A stretch of DNA of 64,000 nt from positions 128,033 to 192,032 of the forward strand of contig CAZDCD010000004.1 of the NCBI GenBank assembly GCA_964503885.1, read 5' to 3'. The notes under the pieces are model-generated. The model was not told the DNA's origin. It saw nothing but the letters and a program-made list of their open reading frames with translations, and searched no databases. Positions 42,760-52,715 of this stretch are shown here, one piece after another (position 1 is the first letter of the stretch; each line of letters begins with the position of its first letter). Made by a program: the position numbers and the translations under genes. This DNA comes from CAZDCD01 sp964503885. GTDB lineage: Bacteria > Bacteroidota > Bacteroidia > Bacteroidales > UBA10428.

Positions 42760-45732
42760 ATGAAAATAACATTTGTCGTATTGGCTACAGTAATATCAAC
42801 TGCCGGGGTATTCCTTGCACAAAAGATAGATGCTCAATCACCGGAAAAAATGAGCTTTCAGGCAGTGATCAGGGACAGCAATGACCAATTGGTTAAAAAT
42901 ACCGCTGTCGGATTACAGGTAAGTATTCTGCAGGGTTCTGCAGGTGGTACTGTAGTCTACACTGAAATACAAACTCCAACAACCAATGCCAATGGCCTGA
43001 TAAGTATCGAAATTGGCGGTGAAACCGGATTCGATACAATTAACTGGGCACACAGCACATTCTATATTAAAATCGAAACCGATCCGGCAGGCGGAACAAA
43101 TTACACCATCACCGGTATAAGTCAGCTATTGAGCGTACCGTATGCCTTGCATTCAAAAACGGCTGAGGCAGTAAGCGGTGGTTTTACCGAAACCGACCCT
43201 GTTTTTATTGCTTCACCTGTAAATGGGATAACTTCGTTTGATATTACCAATTGGAACAATAAATTAGACTCAGAAGTTGACGGATCTGTAACCAACGAAT
43301 TGCAGGCACTGAATATCCACGAGGATACTATTTTATTAAGTGATGGAGGCCAGATTAAGCTCCCTGATGTAGTTAAAGATGTAACTATTATTAACGATTC
43401 TCTCTATATCAGGTATTCTTATGGCCAGGTTATTAACGCCGGGTATATTGGAAATGGAAAACCCGGTTCGGTTTTATCTTCTGTCGTTACTTTAAATGTA
43501 ACTGACATAAGCTATTCCAGTGCATCAATAAATGCAGACATTACAAATAACGGGAATGAATTTATTCTGTCAAGGGGAGTATGTATTTCCAAAAATCCCT
43601 TACCCGATTTGAATGACACCGTTTATTTGGCAGGGTCAGGTTCGGGAAACTTTACGACAAACTGTAATCAGCTGTCGCCCAATGTACCCTATTATGTGCG
43701 GGCTTTTGCAACAAATACTGTGGGCACAACCTATGGCAATGAATTATCGTTTGTATCAAAAGCACTTACTGTTCCGACATTAACCACTCAGACAATTTCC
43801 AATATTACCAATACTTCTGCCATTTCAGGCGGAGACATTGCCGATGATGGCGGAACTCCGGTTCTGGTGCGCGGTATATGCTGGTCAATAAATCCGGATC
43901 CTGCTATTGCCGATAATTTTGTAAATGAAGGTGTTGGCGCAGGAAGTTATATTGCATTAATTACAGGATTGGCATCAAATACCACTTATCATGTAAGAGC
44001 ATATGCTACCAATGCACAAGGAACATCGTACGGAAATGATCTTTCTTTCACCACAATTGTGCTTCAGTTGGCAAGTGTCACCACTGCATCAGTAAGCAGC
44101 ATATCGTATACAACAGCTATGGGAGGCGGAAATGTAACCGGCGATAATGGTTCATCCGTATCAGGCCGCGGCATTTGCTGGGCAACAACACTTGCTCCCA
44201 CAACAGCCAACAGCAATTATACCGAAGCCGGGGGATTAGGATCATTTACGACAGGTATGACAGGATTAACTGCCAATACAAACTATTATGTCCGTGCATT
44301 TGCTGTGAATGGCGGCGGTACTTCCTATGGAAACGAAGTTAATTTAACCACTCTTACGCCTTCAGTTGCTTCCCTGACAACCAAATCCATCAGTGGAATT
44401 TCTTCCAATATAGCCGGCTCGGGAGGTATGATCAGTACCGAAGGAGGCTCATTAATCACTGCAAAAGGTGTATGCTGGAGTCTAAACCCCTCACCTACCC
44501 TGGCCAACAGTTACACCACCGATGGCACGGGAGCAGCGGGCTACAACAGCACCATGAACGGATTGAATCCGTTAACCCAGTATTATGTTCGTGCGTATGC
44601 AACCAATGGATCAGGAACTGCCTATGGCAATGAAGTCAGCTTCACAACCACTGATCTGATTAATCCCGGACCTTCTGTTCCTGTTGTCGGAACATCTACT
44701 TCCGTGATCACCGGCAGTTCAAGCGCATCCAGCGGTGGCTATGTAAGCTCCGATGGAGGTTCGGCAGTTACTGCAAGAGGAATATGCTGGAGTATGAGCG
44801 CCAATCCGACACTTGCCGATAACTTTACCACAGATGGTGGAAGTGGCCTGGGATATTTTACGAGCACCTTTACCGGTTTAAGCGGTTGCGGAACAATATA
44901 CTATGTAAGGGCGTATGCCACCAACAGTACAGGCACAGGTTATGGAAATCAAAACGCGGTAAGCACGGGTCTTTTACCCGTGGTAACTACAGATGATGCA
45001 ACAAGCATAAGTTATTACACCGCTGTTTCAGGTGGGGTAATTACCGACGATGGTGGTTGCTCAATCATTCAAAAAGGTATTTGCTGGAACTATAATTCCA
45101 CCCCATCGATCGGCAATTCACATACCTCAGAGGGTGCCGGAGGTGGTGCGTTTGTTTCAAATATGACAGGACTCCATGCCAACAGAACATATTATATACG
45201 ATCTTATGCCACGAATAGTGTAGGCACTGTTTACGGACCTGAAAAAGTGTTTACTACGGCCACACCATCCACACCCTATATCGGGCAGAATTATGCCGGT
45301 GGGATTGTATTTTATATTGATGGAACCGCATTGCATGGTTTGGTATGTACGCCAACTGACCAGGCTTCATCTATCAACTGGGGATGTACTGGAACACTGA
45401 TATCCGGGACGGGTACCGCCATTGGCACAGGAGCTTTAAATACTGCCGGTATTGTAGCAGGTTGTGGTGAACCGGGTTTTGCTGCAAAAATTTGTGATGA
45501 CCTGGTTCTTAATGGGTATAATGATTGGTACCTGCCTTCATTGAATGAATTGACATTGATATATACGAATCTTTACCAGGTTGGTTTAGGCGGGAGTTTT
45601 CAAAATAACCGGTACTGGTCATCTTCGGAATCTGATGCCAACTTTGCCTGGTATGAACGCTTTTATGGTGGCGGCCCGGGTACTGACGCTAAAAACGGAA
45701 GTTACCCAATTCGTGCTGTGCGGGCTTTTTAA
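42760..45732 (+). CDS. Secreted repeat protein with DUF1566 (Lcl) end domain
   Basis: A 990-residue exported protein. Signal peptide 1-25, then an N-terminal beta domain (PEKMSFQAVIRDSN, with ISQLLSVPYALHSKTA) that in other Bacteroidota starts large surface proteins. Residues 241-836 hold six Fn3-like repeats of about 99 residues, each with a RGICWS core and YYVRAYATNxxGTxYGNE end. The last 154 residues are a DUF1566/Lcl-type domain (GYNDWYLPSLNEL, YWSSSE, IRAVRAF). No T9SS sorting domain follows, so the route to the surface is unclear. Probably an adhesin or matrix protein. Partner gene 5 bases upstream. Confidence 0.8.
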   Translation: MKITFVVLATVISTAGVFLAQKIDAQSPEKMSFQAVIRDSNDQLVKNTAVGLQVSILQGSAGGTVVYTEIQTPTTNANGLISIEIGGETGFDTINWAHSTFYIKIETDPAGGTNYTITGISQLLSVPYALHSKTAEAVSGGFTETDPVFIASPVNGITSFDITNWNNKLDSEVDGSVTNELQALNIHEDTILLSDGGQIKLPDVVKDVTIINDSLYIRYSYGQVINAGYIGNGKPGSVLSSVVTLNVTDISYSSASINADITNNGNEFILSRGVCISKNPLPDLNDTVYLAGSGSGNFTTNCNQLSPNVPYYVRAFATNTVGTTYGNELSFVSKALTVPTLTTQTISNITNTSAISGGDIADDGGTPVLVRGICWSINPDPAIADNFVNEGVGAGSYIALITGLASNTTYHVRAYATNAQGTSYGNDLSFTTIVLQLASVTTASVSSISYTTAMGGGNVTGDNGSSVSGRGICWATTLAPTTANSNYTEAGGLGSFTTGMTGLTANTNYYVRAFAVNGGGTSYGNEVNLTTLTPSVASLTTKSISGISSNIAGSGGMISTEGGSLITAKGVCWSLNPSPTLANSYTTDGTGAAGYNSTMNGLNPLTQYYVRAYATNGSGTAYGNEVSFTTTDLINPGPSVPVVGTSTSVITGSSSASSGGYVSSDGGSAVTARGICWSMSANPTLADNFTTDGGSGLGYFTSTFTGLSGCGTIYYVRAYATNSTGTGYGNQNAVSTGLLPVVTTDDATSISYYTAVSGGVITDDGGCSIIQKGICWNYNSTPSIGNSHTSEGAGGGAFVSNMTGLHANRTYYIRSYATNSVGTVYGPEKVFTTATPSTPYIGQNYAGGIVFYIDGTALHGLVCTPTDQASSINWGCTGTLISGTGTAIGTGALNTAGIVAGCGEPGFAAKICDDLVLNGYNDWYLPSLNELTLIYTNLYQVGLGGSFQNNRYWSSSESDANFAWYERFYGGGPGTDAKNGSYPIRAVRAF
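43480..45267 (+). repeat. Six tandem Fn3-like coding repeats
   Basis: Each repeat is about 99 codons. Shared residues include a SGG motif, DGG, RG(I/V)CWS, and Y(Y/H)VRA(Y/F)ATN-x-x-GT-x-YGN. The copies are divergent at the DNA level, so this is an old array rather than a recent slippage product. The first copy is the most degenerate (RGVCIS, no DGG). Confidence 0.8.
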
Positions 45733-45962
45733 CCATAAATAATGAGAAGCATTAAAATATAAATTGACAGAACGCTATGCAAAACCAGGAAGGAATGCTT
45801 ATTTATCCGGACAGATTATTTCTCATGTTGTTTGTTCAAAATCTGATTGGAAAAATAGGTTACCATACCCATTTTTTTCTTTAATGACAAAAAGAAATAT
45901 GAGAATTGGGTAATCAGATACAACTAATCTTATTAATTGAAGTAAACAGATATAAACAACGT

Positions 45963-47201
45963 ATGAGAGATCTGATATTAGTATTTACAATTCTCGTTGT
46001 GATTGCAAGTTGCAGTAAAGACGATGATTCACAATCGAATATTTCCAGAATTGTTATTAAAGGGAGTATTTCGGGGAGTAACCTAAAAAGTGCCGGATTG
46101 AGTTCGGTTAATCCATTATCCTTATCCGATGCAAAAAAAGTCCTTGTTTTTAACAGCAGGGGCTATAAATTATTTATTATTGAAAATGGCTCTTTCACAA
46201 CGGATGCCCGTTCAGGAACAGCAACTGCTCTGGCATTTCTTGATGGAGAAAACAGGTATATTGGTTGTTTATCTTCCGGCGGGCTAAATGTTCTGCCCCT
46301 GGTGAGCTTAAAAGACGGCGATAACACAATTATTGATTTGAGCACTTTAACCTTAGACGGAACAAGTGTTATTCCTGCTAATAATCCTATTGGAAATGAA
46401 ATTAATCTGAGCGAAGAAGAAATAGACCGGTATAAAGAACTGGGCGCATATTATGAATCGTTATCCAAAAACATTGATACCGACAATAATGGCCTGCCGG
46501 ATATTCTGAATAATAAACAACTCCTGATTAGCACTCTGTTTATAACCCAGGCTGGACATTGGGGACTCAATGATACGGAAGCGTCGGTTGAAGATACTTC
46601 ACAATTTTACATTAATTACATGATAATGATCAGTGGAGGCACTGGATTGACCTTTTCTGACGGGAATATTTCATTTTCCGGTCCCGAATCGGACGTTTAC
46701 AATGATATTTCGTTGCACGGTTATGCATTGACTCCGGGGGGGCCACAAGGATTTCTCTCTTCGTTTAAACGTGAGGTTTATCCACCTTCACCCGGCGATC
46801 CCGATTGGGTTACTCTCCATCCATTTAGAACGGGGACATATACATTGACACTTGATGGTAATAAATTCTATAGGTTGAATTATTCCAATATTAGTTCAAA
46901 GTATTATATGGTGCTGGTCATACCAAAATTGCATACCAATAATGTGGGAAAACTTGTTTCCATATCTCTGGAATACAAACTGGCTGATAATATAACTATT
47001 GTTAACCCCCTTAACATTTTAACCGATGTAATGGTGCATCTCGGTGATCCGCAAGAGTTTTATAATAGCCCGTGGCTAACGATTGAAACAGGTTTTGATG
47101 TTATTAACCTTAGTACTCCTCTCGACATATCATCCCTGCATCATATAGATATTATTTATGATGATTTATTAGGAAATCAGTACGATATACTTTGGCACTA
47201 A
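45963..47201 (+). CDS. Surface-type lipoprotein, DUF unknown
   Basis: A 412-residue lipoprotein. From the ATG at 45963 the leader reads MRDLILVFTILVVIASC, and the lipobox cysteine is followed by SKDDD. A Lys-Asp-Asp run right after the cysteine matches the Bacteroidota signal that sends lipoproteins to the cell surface. A TTG at 45906 would add 19 residues and is unlikely. The mature part has a DNNGLPDILNN segment resembling a calcium-binding loop and many strands. No family recognised. It stands 230 bases after the repeat protein. Confidence 0.7.
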   Translation: MRDLILVFTILVVIASCSKDDDSQSNISRIVIKGSISGSNLKSAGLSSVNPLSLSDAKKVLVFNSRGYKLFIIENGSFTTDARSGTATALAFLDGENRYIGCLSSGGLNVLPLVSLKDGDNTIIDLSTLTLDGTSVIPANNPIGNEINLSEEEIDRYKELGAYYESLSKNIDTDNNGLPDILNNKQLLISTLFITQAGHWGLNDTEASVEDTSQFYINYMIMISGGTGLTFSDGNISFSGPESDVYNDISLHGYALTPGGPQGFLSSFKREVYPPSPGDPDWVTLHPFRTGTYTLTLDGNKFYRLNYSNISSKYYMVLVIPKLHTNNVGKLVSISLEYKLADNITIVNPLNILTDVMVHLGDPQEFYNSPWLTIETGFDVINLSTPLDISSLHHIDIIYDDLLGNQYDILWH

Positions 47202-47625
47202 TGCAGACGAAAATAAATACACAGCTGGCACCCAGAACAGCGTACTGAAGTGTTTCAGAGGTTTGCAAACATCATTACCTGTTAAGGTTTCTTATCATGT
47301 GATATGTTCGCACCTCCGCATTCCCTTACCGGCTATGCCCTCAAACATTTGTGTGGCATGCAAAAATTTGAAAAAACCACTTCCTTCAGGTTAAATTACC
47401 TGAATTTCTTCTTACTTTGGTTATGATTGAAAAACACTGACCAGAAACGAAATTTATTCAGTTTTCAGCTATTTCGTATTTTGTGGGTAAGATAAAACTT
47501 GAGAGAAAAACACAACTCTGCCAAAGGATTCATTGTGACAGATAAAAAACTCACTACAAATAAGTATTTTGTAATTATATTATCAGGATTTCATTGATCA
47601 TTGATCATTGATGTTGGGAATTTAT

Positions 47626-47655
47626 TGGATCATTGATTGTTGTTTTCTGGAAATG
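47626..47655 (+). repeat. Left copy of the repeat flanking the KAP-like gene
   Basis: TGGATCATTGATTGTTGTTT followed by TCTGGAAATG. It aligns with the two copies at 52050-52110 with one inserted base and a few mismatches. Confidence 0.5.
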
Positions 47656-47773
47656 GACAGAAATACATTTCTTTCCTATATTCCTTGTAACCAAAACCCC
47701 TGTTGAAAAAAACATATCAACAGGATCGTTAATTCGATTTTTTTTTTAACTTGCAGACTCTCGGGAATAATGG

Positions 47774-47799
47774 ACGAAAATGGTGTATTTTCGTTTTTC
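47774..47799 (+). terminator. Hairpin with T run upstream of the KAP-like gene
   Basis: Perfect 8-base arms ACGAAAAT and ATTTTCGT around GGTGT, then TTTTC. It has the form of an intrinsic terminator and would insulate the following gene from upstream transcription. Confidence 0.4.
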
Positions 47800-47999
47800 A
47801 GGTATGACGGGGAGTTATGGAGAGCTTGTAATGGTGTCTTAATAGACGACCAAGCAAAATAGGAAGACTGGTTATGATTGGTGCTGATACCTGTATCTGG
47901 GCTTTGACAAAGGTATTCCAGAAAATAGCAACGAATAGGAATCCTGTATAAGTTATATATACAATAATTTACCAAAGCCAGCCAACCATATATGCACCT

Positions 48000-50900
48000 A
48001 TGAACCCAAAAAACACCATCAGTTTCATTAGCCACAAAGAGCATGAGAAATTTGAAAATTATTATTTAAGCAGATCTTTTACTCTTGAAAATTCAGCTTC
48101 TTCTGAGGATGAACTGCATAAGTTCTTTAGCCGGGAAATCAGTGCGGTTGTAAAAAAGGGTGATTACCATACTCCAAAGTGCTATTTTATCGAAGCCGAC
48201 GATACAGACGGGATGTCATGGTCGCTGGAAAAACTCAAGAATAGTTTATCCGACAGCCATGGCCACTTTTATTGCACAGGATTAATCGACACAAAAAGGA
48301 ACGAAGATTTACCAAGAATAGCACAACTTATATCGGAAAAAGTTTTAATTAAACTTGCTGTCAGAAATAATCTGATGCCGCGCTTTCAAAACAAATCACC
48401 TCTGAGAGTTTTTTTCTTAAGCCTGATATCCATTTTCATAGCCACTGTTTTTATTGTCCTTAAAAAGATACTTGAGAATCTGGCACCACATGATTTTTCT
48501 GAGGTAATAAAATTGCTGTACGACCCTTACTTTATAACCGTATTTATTGTTGCTGTTCTTGTCGGCTTCGTGCTGCAAAAAAAGTCTTCAGCCTCAAAAA
48601 AAAGTAAAGAAGAAGCCGTCATCGAACTGAACAATAATCTTCGGGATGAAGACAGCATCCATTCAAAAAAGTATAAAAACCTCCTGCATAAGGTATCACA
48701 GTGTTTACTTGTAAATTATCCCTGTTTTGTGTTCGTTGATAAATATGAAACGCTGGATTTATTTTCACAAAAGGTCATTGAAACTTATTTTAATAGCGAT
48801 TTTTTTAGTCCCGGATTAGCTGTATGGGTTATTTTCCAGACTTCAATAAAGAACAGCGAAAAATTATACATTCAGGTTGACCAATTAGCCCAATCACCAA
48901 TTTTTAAGCTCAAATTGCTTAAATACAAAGAAAAGGAAGAATTGATAAAAGCTCTCGATCTCCCGCATTATTACGCAGACTATACAACGATCAAAGAAAT
49001 TTGTCATGGAAAGGCCAATGAAAAAAACATAAACACGCTGATTGCCAAATTACGAGAATACAATATGGCAAATCCGGTTAAACCTGATACAGCCACCGAA
49101 ACAGATCTATTATACATTCTTTCACTGAATACAAAACCGTATAATCTGTTCTATTCTTATGAGTATTATATTGAAGTATTCAAAAGCGGTGAAGAGAGGG
49201 ATAACATCAGAAATATTATTCTTAAGGATATTCTTAAGAATATTCCGTTAACTAAAGCAAAATTAGAACCCCGCTTCATAAAGATTTTTAATGAGTTGAA
49301 TTATTCCATTGTCAGAGATAATGGCACATTCAAGGTAGCCGATGGACTCAATGAGGCTTTTAAGCATGTGTTTGCAGAATTGAATTTACCCGACCCAAAG
49401 CTGGGCCACTTATACTGGTCGTTATTTCACGGTGACAGACTGCAAAAACATGCAAGCCAGTTTCTCTGGACAAGGATTCTGACATACCAATTGCGCAATA
49501 CAGATTATAATGCGTACGAAAAGTATGAGAATAGTGAAGACTATAAAAAAATAATATTGAATCTTTATAATTATCATATCAAAGCAATAAATCTTTCAAT
49601 AAAAACGTGTTATACACAGGAAATCATTGAGCTATTAAAAATCAGCAAATCCCTTTTGTCGCATGAATCGTTATATTCGAATGTAACGATCCTAAATAAT
49701 TTTCTAAAAAAAGCATGGCAGGTTTACTCGTTGCTTTACGATAACCAGGTATTGGAAATTATTTTCAGCATAGTTAATGATTGCCAAATTCCCTCTCACG
49801 AAGTGGAAAACATTTTGGACACCGTATTCTTTGAGACATTATCAGAACCCGATATACAACGAAGCGAGAATCGATTGAACTTATTCTGTATCCATCCGGT
49901 GGAATACAAAAACAGCAAAGCAATTTCAAACTATTTTCGGACACTATCTGCCTGGTTCTCAATCTCTTTAATTCCCTTAATGAAAAATCGCTTCGAAGAA
50001 CTAAGCTTATACTCGGCAGCACTTTTCAGTTTTGATCACTTAAATTATCAAAACAGGGCACTTGAAAGAATAATAACCAACGAAGAGGACGAATTTAAAG
50101 AGATTGATTTCAGAACACTTTCATTATCGATCTGGGCATCAGCTTTAAAATTAAAATGCCATGCAAACCAGGGGCTGATCTTTCCGAACATGATAAAAAA
50201 TACTGAGAATATTGATCTTAACAGGGTTTTACAGTTTATCGGAAAACCTCTTAATCAGGAATTTGATGAATTATTGAAATTCATTGAAAGCGTACTTTCA
50301 GAAATAAAAAAATATAATCTCAATATCATCGAAAAGGGAGAAAGCAGCAAAGAAGCTACCTATTATAGCAAGGGACTTATTTTTGAGCTTGTGACAATAT
50401 CCCTTGCTTCGGTTATAATGTCTCTAAAGTATTTGCATGCAAATCCATCCGACACCAGTCTTTTGGAGAAAATCAATACCATCTTCTCGATGTCAAATGA
50501 ACTAGTTAATGTGGATCTGCCGCCCATCAGGAATACTTCAGAAATTCACGGATCCAGCTATGTTATGAAAATTGACGATCTGTTTGAGTTTAGCAGCATA
50601 ATCTGGGAACGCCTGGGTTTAACCAGCATCAACAATCAGATCGCCATAAGACGTTTGCAGTTCCTGCTTGAATGCAATCAGAATGAAAGCGAATTATTGA
50701 ATAAGCTTGAGGACCTCAGGCTCCCGCTCAATGAACATAATTTCCTGGGCCTGCTGTGCAATGTGATACTGGCGGCTGGATTAAACCAGATTGAATTGAA
50801 ATCTTTTTATTTTAACAGGGCTATCCAGGTTTTATTTGATAACAATTCGGGTATTGTTATCAAAAGAGAATTTTCCCTTATGCTGGTCATATACCTGTAT

Positions 50901-52013
50901 CATGTAAAAGCAAATATCGACAGGTATTTCCTGGAAATCCTTTCAGAGAAAGATTTTTTCACGGGTTTTCTCAACACCCTTTCTGATGATCTATATTATC
51001 AGTGGTTGATCCATCTGACCCACTCCCTTGAAAAAGTTGAGAACATTGAAATTAAAGACCATGTCATTGAATTATTAAAACAGAGAAAAGACCAGACCCG
51101 GGACGACAGCATTAAACACGAAGTAGAAAACTGGTTTGATTCCATTGAACTGGAAAAGAAGATCAGGTCGGGCGGGAATTTAGAAATAGATCAAGTTCTG
51201 GAACAATGGAAAAACAGGAAGGATAGCTGGCTGTATCCATTGATCCTGGAAACCTGTATAAGAAATGGCTATTTTAACGATGAAATCAAGAACAGCAGCC
51301 TGGAAGCGATTAGAACCGGCCTGCTGTTTCCCGATAAAGGCAATACATACCTGTATTTAGCCCACCAGTTATCATTTATTAATTTAGACAGCCGGGAACT
51401 GAACCTTTCTCTGACGTGCCTCGAAGAACACATAAAATTCTGGGAAGACAAACTGGCAATTGATTACTCGATACAGATCTATGAAAGATTGGAAGCCTGC
51501 AAATATGGAAACTCTGTATTCATTAAAGCGAAACTGGAAGAACTGAAAAAAGAGAAATGGATAAATGATCACCTGCAATTGCTGCCTTCCCTGATTAATA
51601 AGGGAGCATATTATATTCTCTTCAAAGAATATTTCAAATCATTGCTGAGGTATGGACTGCCTGTTGATATTGATTACCAGGAGCTATATACCAGGTTGAA
51701 TGTCAAACCTGATGAAAAGGTACAATTTGTGGCAAAATGGAAAAGGGGTGGAAGTGAATTGCCAGCTCTTTTTTTAAGGGACGGCAACTTTACTTATATA
51801 AACAGCGATTTTATCATGCTGGGAGATTTCCTGTTATCCCATCAGTTGCTTAACGATCCGGCATATGATGTTGACAGGCGGGAACTGAATTCACATGTGT
51901 GCAAACATATAAGTGAACTTTTTGAAGTAATAAAAAGCCTTAAAGTACCTGATTATTTTATCCATACGCTCGACAGTTTTATTGAAAAACATCTTTATAC
52001 CATCCCGGAATAA
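48000..52013 (+). CDS. Large membrane KAP/STAND-like protein with degenerate P-loop
   Basis: A 1337-residue protein I cannot assign to a named family. Residues 63-76 (FIEADDTDGMSWSL) lie where a P-loop is expected but lack the Gly and Lys. Two transmembrane helices follow (about 134-157 and 176-194). A Walker-B-like strand CFVFVDKYE is at 242-250, and a sensor-like strand at 273-282. Two membrane helices inserted between Walker A and Walker B are the mark of KAP NTPases. The remaining 1000 residues are almost wholly helical, like TPR or similar repeats. The gene is AT-rich compared with its neighbours, stands alone and is flanked by related short repeats. KAP and STAND proteins often serve in phage defence; here that is inference. 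Confidence 0.6.
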   Translation: MNPKNTISFISHKEHEKFENYYLSRSFTLENSASSEDELHKFFSREISAVVKKGDYHTPKCYFIEADDTDGMSWSLEKLKNSLSDSHGHFYCTGLIDTKRNEDLPRIAQLISEKVLIKLAVRNNLMPRFQNKSPLRVFFLSLISIFIATVFIVLKKILENLAPHDFSEVIKLLYDPYFITVFIVAVLVGFVLQKKSSASKKSKEEAVIELNNNLRDEDSIHSKKYKNLLHKVSQCLLVNYPCFVFVDKYETLDLFSQKVIETYFNSDFFSPGLAVWVIFQTSIKNSEKLYIQVDQLAQSPIFKLKLLKYKEKEELIKALDLPHYYADYTTIKEICHGKANEKNINTLIAKLREYNMANPVKPDTATETDLLYILSLNTKPYNLFYSYEYYIEVFKSGEERDNIRNIILKDILKNIPLTKAKLEPRFIKIFNELNYSIVRDNGTFKVADGLNEAFKHVFAELNLPDPKLGHLYWSLFHGDRLQKHASQFLWTRILTYQLRNTDYNAYEKYENSEDYKKIILNLYNYHIKAINLSIKTCYTQEIIELLKISKSLLSHESLYSNVTILNNFLKKAWQVYSLLYDNQVLEIIFSIVNDCQIPSHEVENILDTVFFETLSEPDIQRSENRLNLFCIHPVEYKNSKAISNYFRTLSAWFSISLIPLMKNRFEELSLYSAALFSFDHLNYQNRALERIITNEEDEFKEIDFRTLSLSIWASALKLKCHANQGLIFPNMIKNTENIDLNRVLQFIGKPLNQEFDELLKFIESVLSEIKKYNLNIIEKGESSKEATYYSKGLIFELVTISLASVIMSLKYLHANPSDTSLLEKINTIFSMSNELVNVDLPPIRNTSEIHGSSYVMKIDDLFEFSSIIWERLGLTSINNQIAIRRLQFLLECNQNESELLNKLEDLRLPLNEHNFLGLLCNVILAAGLNQIELKSFYFNRAIQVLFDNNSGIVIKREFSLMLVIYLYHVKANIDRYFLEILSEKDFFTGFLNTLSDDLYYQWLIHLTHSLEKVENIEIKDHVIELLKQRKDQTRDDSIKHEVENWFDSIELEKKIRSGGNLEIDQVLEQWKNRKDSWLYPLILETCIRNGYFNDEIKNSSLEAIRTGLLFPDKGNTYLYLAHQLSFINLDSRELNLSLTCLEEHIKFWEDKLAIDYSIQIYERLEACKYGNSVFIKAKLEELKKEKWINDHLQLLPSLINKGAYYILFKEYFKSLLRYGLPVDIDYQELYTRLNVKPDEKVQFVAKWKRGGSELPALFLRDGNFTYINSDFIMLGDFLLSHQLLNDPAYDVDRRELNSHVCKHISELFEVIKSLKVPDYFIHTLDSFIEKHLYTIPE

Positions 52014-52049
52014 GGATAGATAATTTAACGCTATATTTTCTAATTTGAT

Positions 52050-52110
52050 TGGTCATTGATTCTTGTTATTTGAAATTTAACTGGTCATTGATCATTGTTA
52101 TTTGAAATTT
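52050..52110 (+). repeat. Tandem 29-base repeat after the KAP-like gene
   Basis: Two copies at 52050-52078 and 52082-52110, alike at 27 of 29 positions. Each has TGGTCATTGAT, two variable bases, then TTGTTATTTGAAATTT. A diverged third copy is on the other side of the gene at 47626. Confidence 0.75.
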
Positions 52111-52184
52111 CATGCCTCAAACTCAGCATAAACAATCATTTTGAATCAAATTAATAAGATTAATCTAAAATTATGTATATTATA

Positions 52185-52215
52185 TTTGACATTGTGTAAA
52201 TTATTTTTATCTTTG
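52185..52215 (+). promoter_or_regulatory. Textbook Bacteroidota promoter for the 52.2-54.7 kb operon
   Basis: TTTG at 52185-52188, a 19-base spacer, then TATCTTTG at 52208-52215: both boxes and spacing match the primary sigma factor consensus. The ATG at 52256 lies about 34 bases after the expected transcription start. Confidence 0.8.
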
Positions 52216-52255
52216 TGTCGATAATAGTAATCATAATGTAAATAAAAACAGACAA

Positions 52256-52714
52256 ATGGAAGGAGCTATGTACCGTAAAGAAAAAAGGATAGTGGTATCG
52301 CTGATCAGCACTATAGTGATATTCGGACTATATTCCCTGTACGTATACCACAGGCATATTGCTGGGAATCCCGATGTACTGAACGACTTTAAATTCTGGG
52401 GTAAAACATTTCTTATTTTTGTACCGGTAATGATAGTTGCGCAAATTATCATTCATATTATTTTTGCCATCATCAATAAAATAGTAACAAACGAGGACAT
52501 GCCCACCATTACCGATGAGATGGACAAGCTCATTGAACTGAAAGCCTTAAGGGTTTCCCATTGGACATATTCACTCGGTTTTCTTCTGTCCATGGGCTCG
52601 CAAGCCATCGGCATGCAACCCTGGGTGTTGTTCATCACTCTGATTGCTTCATGTTTTGCAGGAACCCTGGCTTCAGAGATGACAAAGATCTATCTGTACC
52701 GGAAAGGAGTCTGA
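52256..52714 (+). CDS. Four-helix membrane protein, operon partner of an XRE regulator
   Basis: A 152-residue protein with four hydrophobic helices (about 13-30, 48-72, 102-118 and 122-140) and a cytoplasmic linker (NEDMPTITDEMDKLIELKALR). It could start at the ATG at 52268. The next gene, an XRE-type regulator, begins 1 base after its stop. This pairing of a membrane protein with a small Cro/YozG-like regulator is common (DUF2178-like). The role is unknown, possibly a membrane stress or bacteriocin-related module. Confidence 0.65.
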   Translation: MEGAMYRKEKRIVVSLISTIVIFGLYSLYVYHRHIAGNPDVLNDFKFWGKTFLIFVPVMIVAQIIIHIIFAIINKIVTNEDMPTITDEMDKLIELKALRVSHWTYSLGFLLSMGSQAIGMQPWVLFITLIASCFAGTLASEMTKIYLYRKGV

Positions 52715-52715
52715 A

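Larger units (their letters stand above)
47202..47999. other. 798-base intergenic region before the KAP-like gene
   Basis: No convincing gene on either strand; the longest minus-strand frame (47676-48044) runs into the next gene and looks like a shadow. The region holds a near-palindrome (TTCAGGT, ACCTGAA arms) at 47395-47414, tandem TCATTGATCATTGATCATTG copies at 47591-47610, a longer repeat at 47626-47655 shared with the far side of the next gene, and a hairpin at 47774-47799. Confidence 0.5.

Noticed and set aside
43480..45267. Tandem coding repeats as a phase-variable or CRISPR-like array
   Set aside because: Copies are diverged Fn3-like protein domains of about 99 codons within one gene, with no near-identical DNA repeats or spacers.
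47676..48044. 122-residue minus-strand frame upstream of the KAP-like gene
   Set aside because: It overlaps the start of a much larger gene on the other strand and has no family features.
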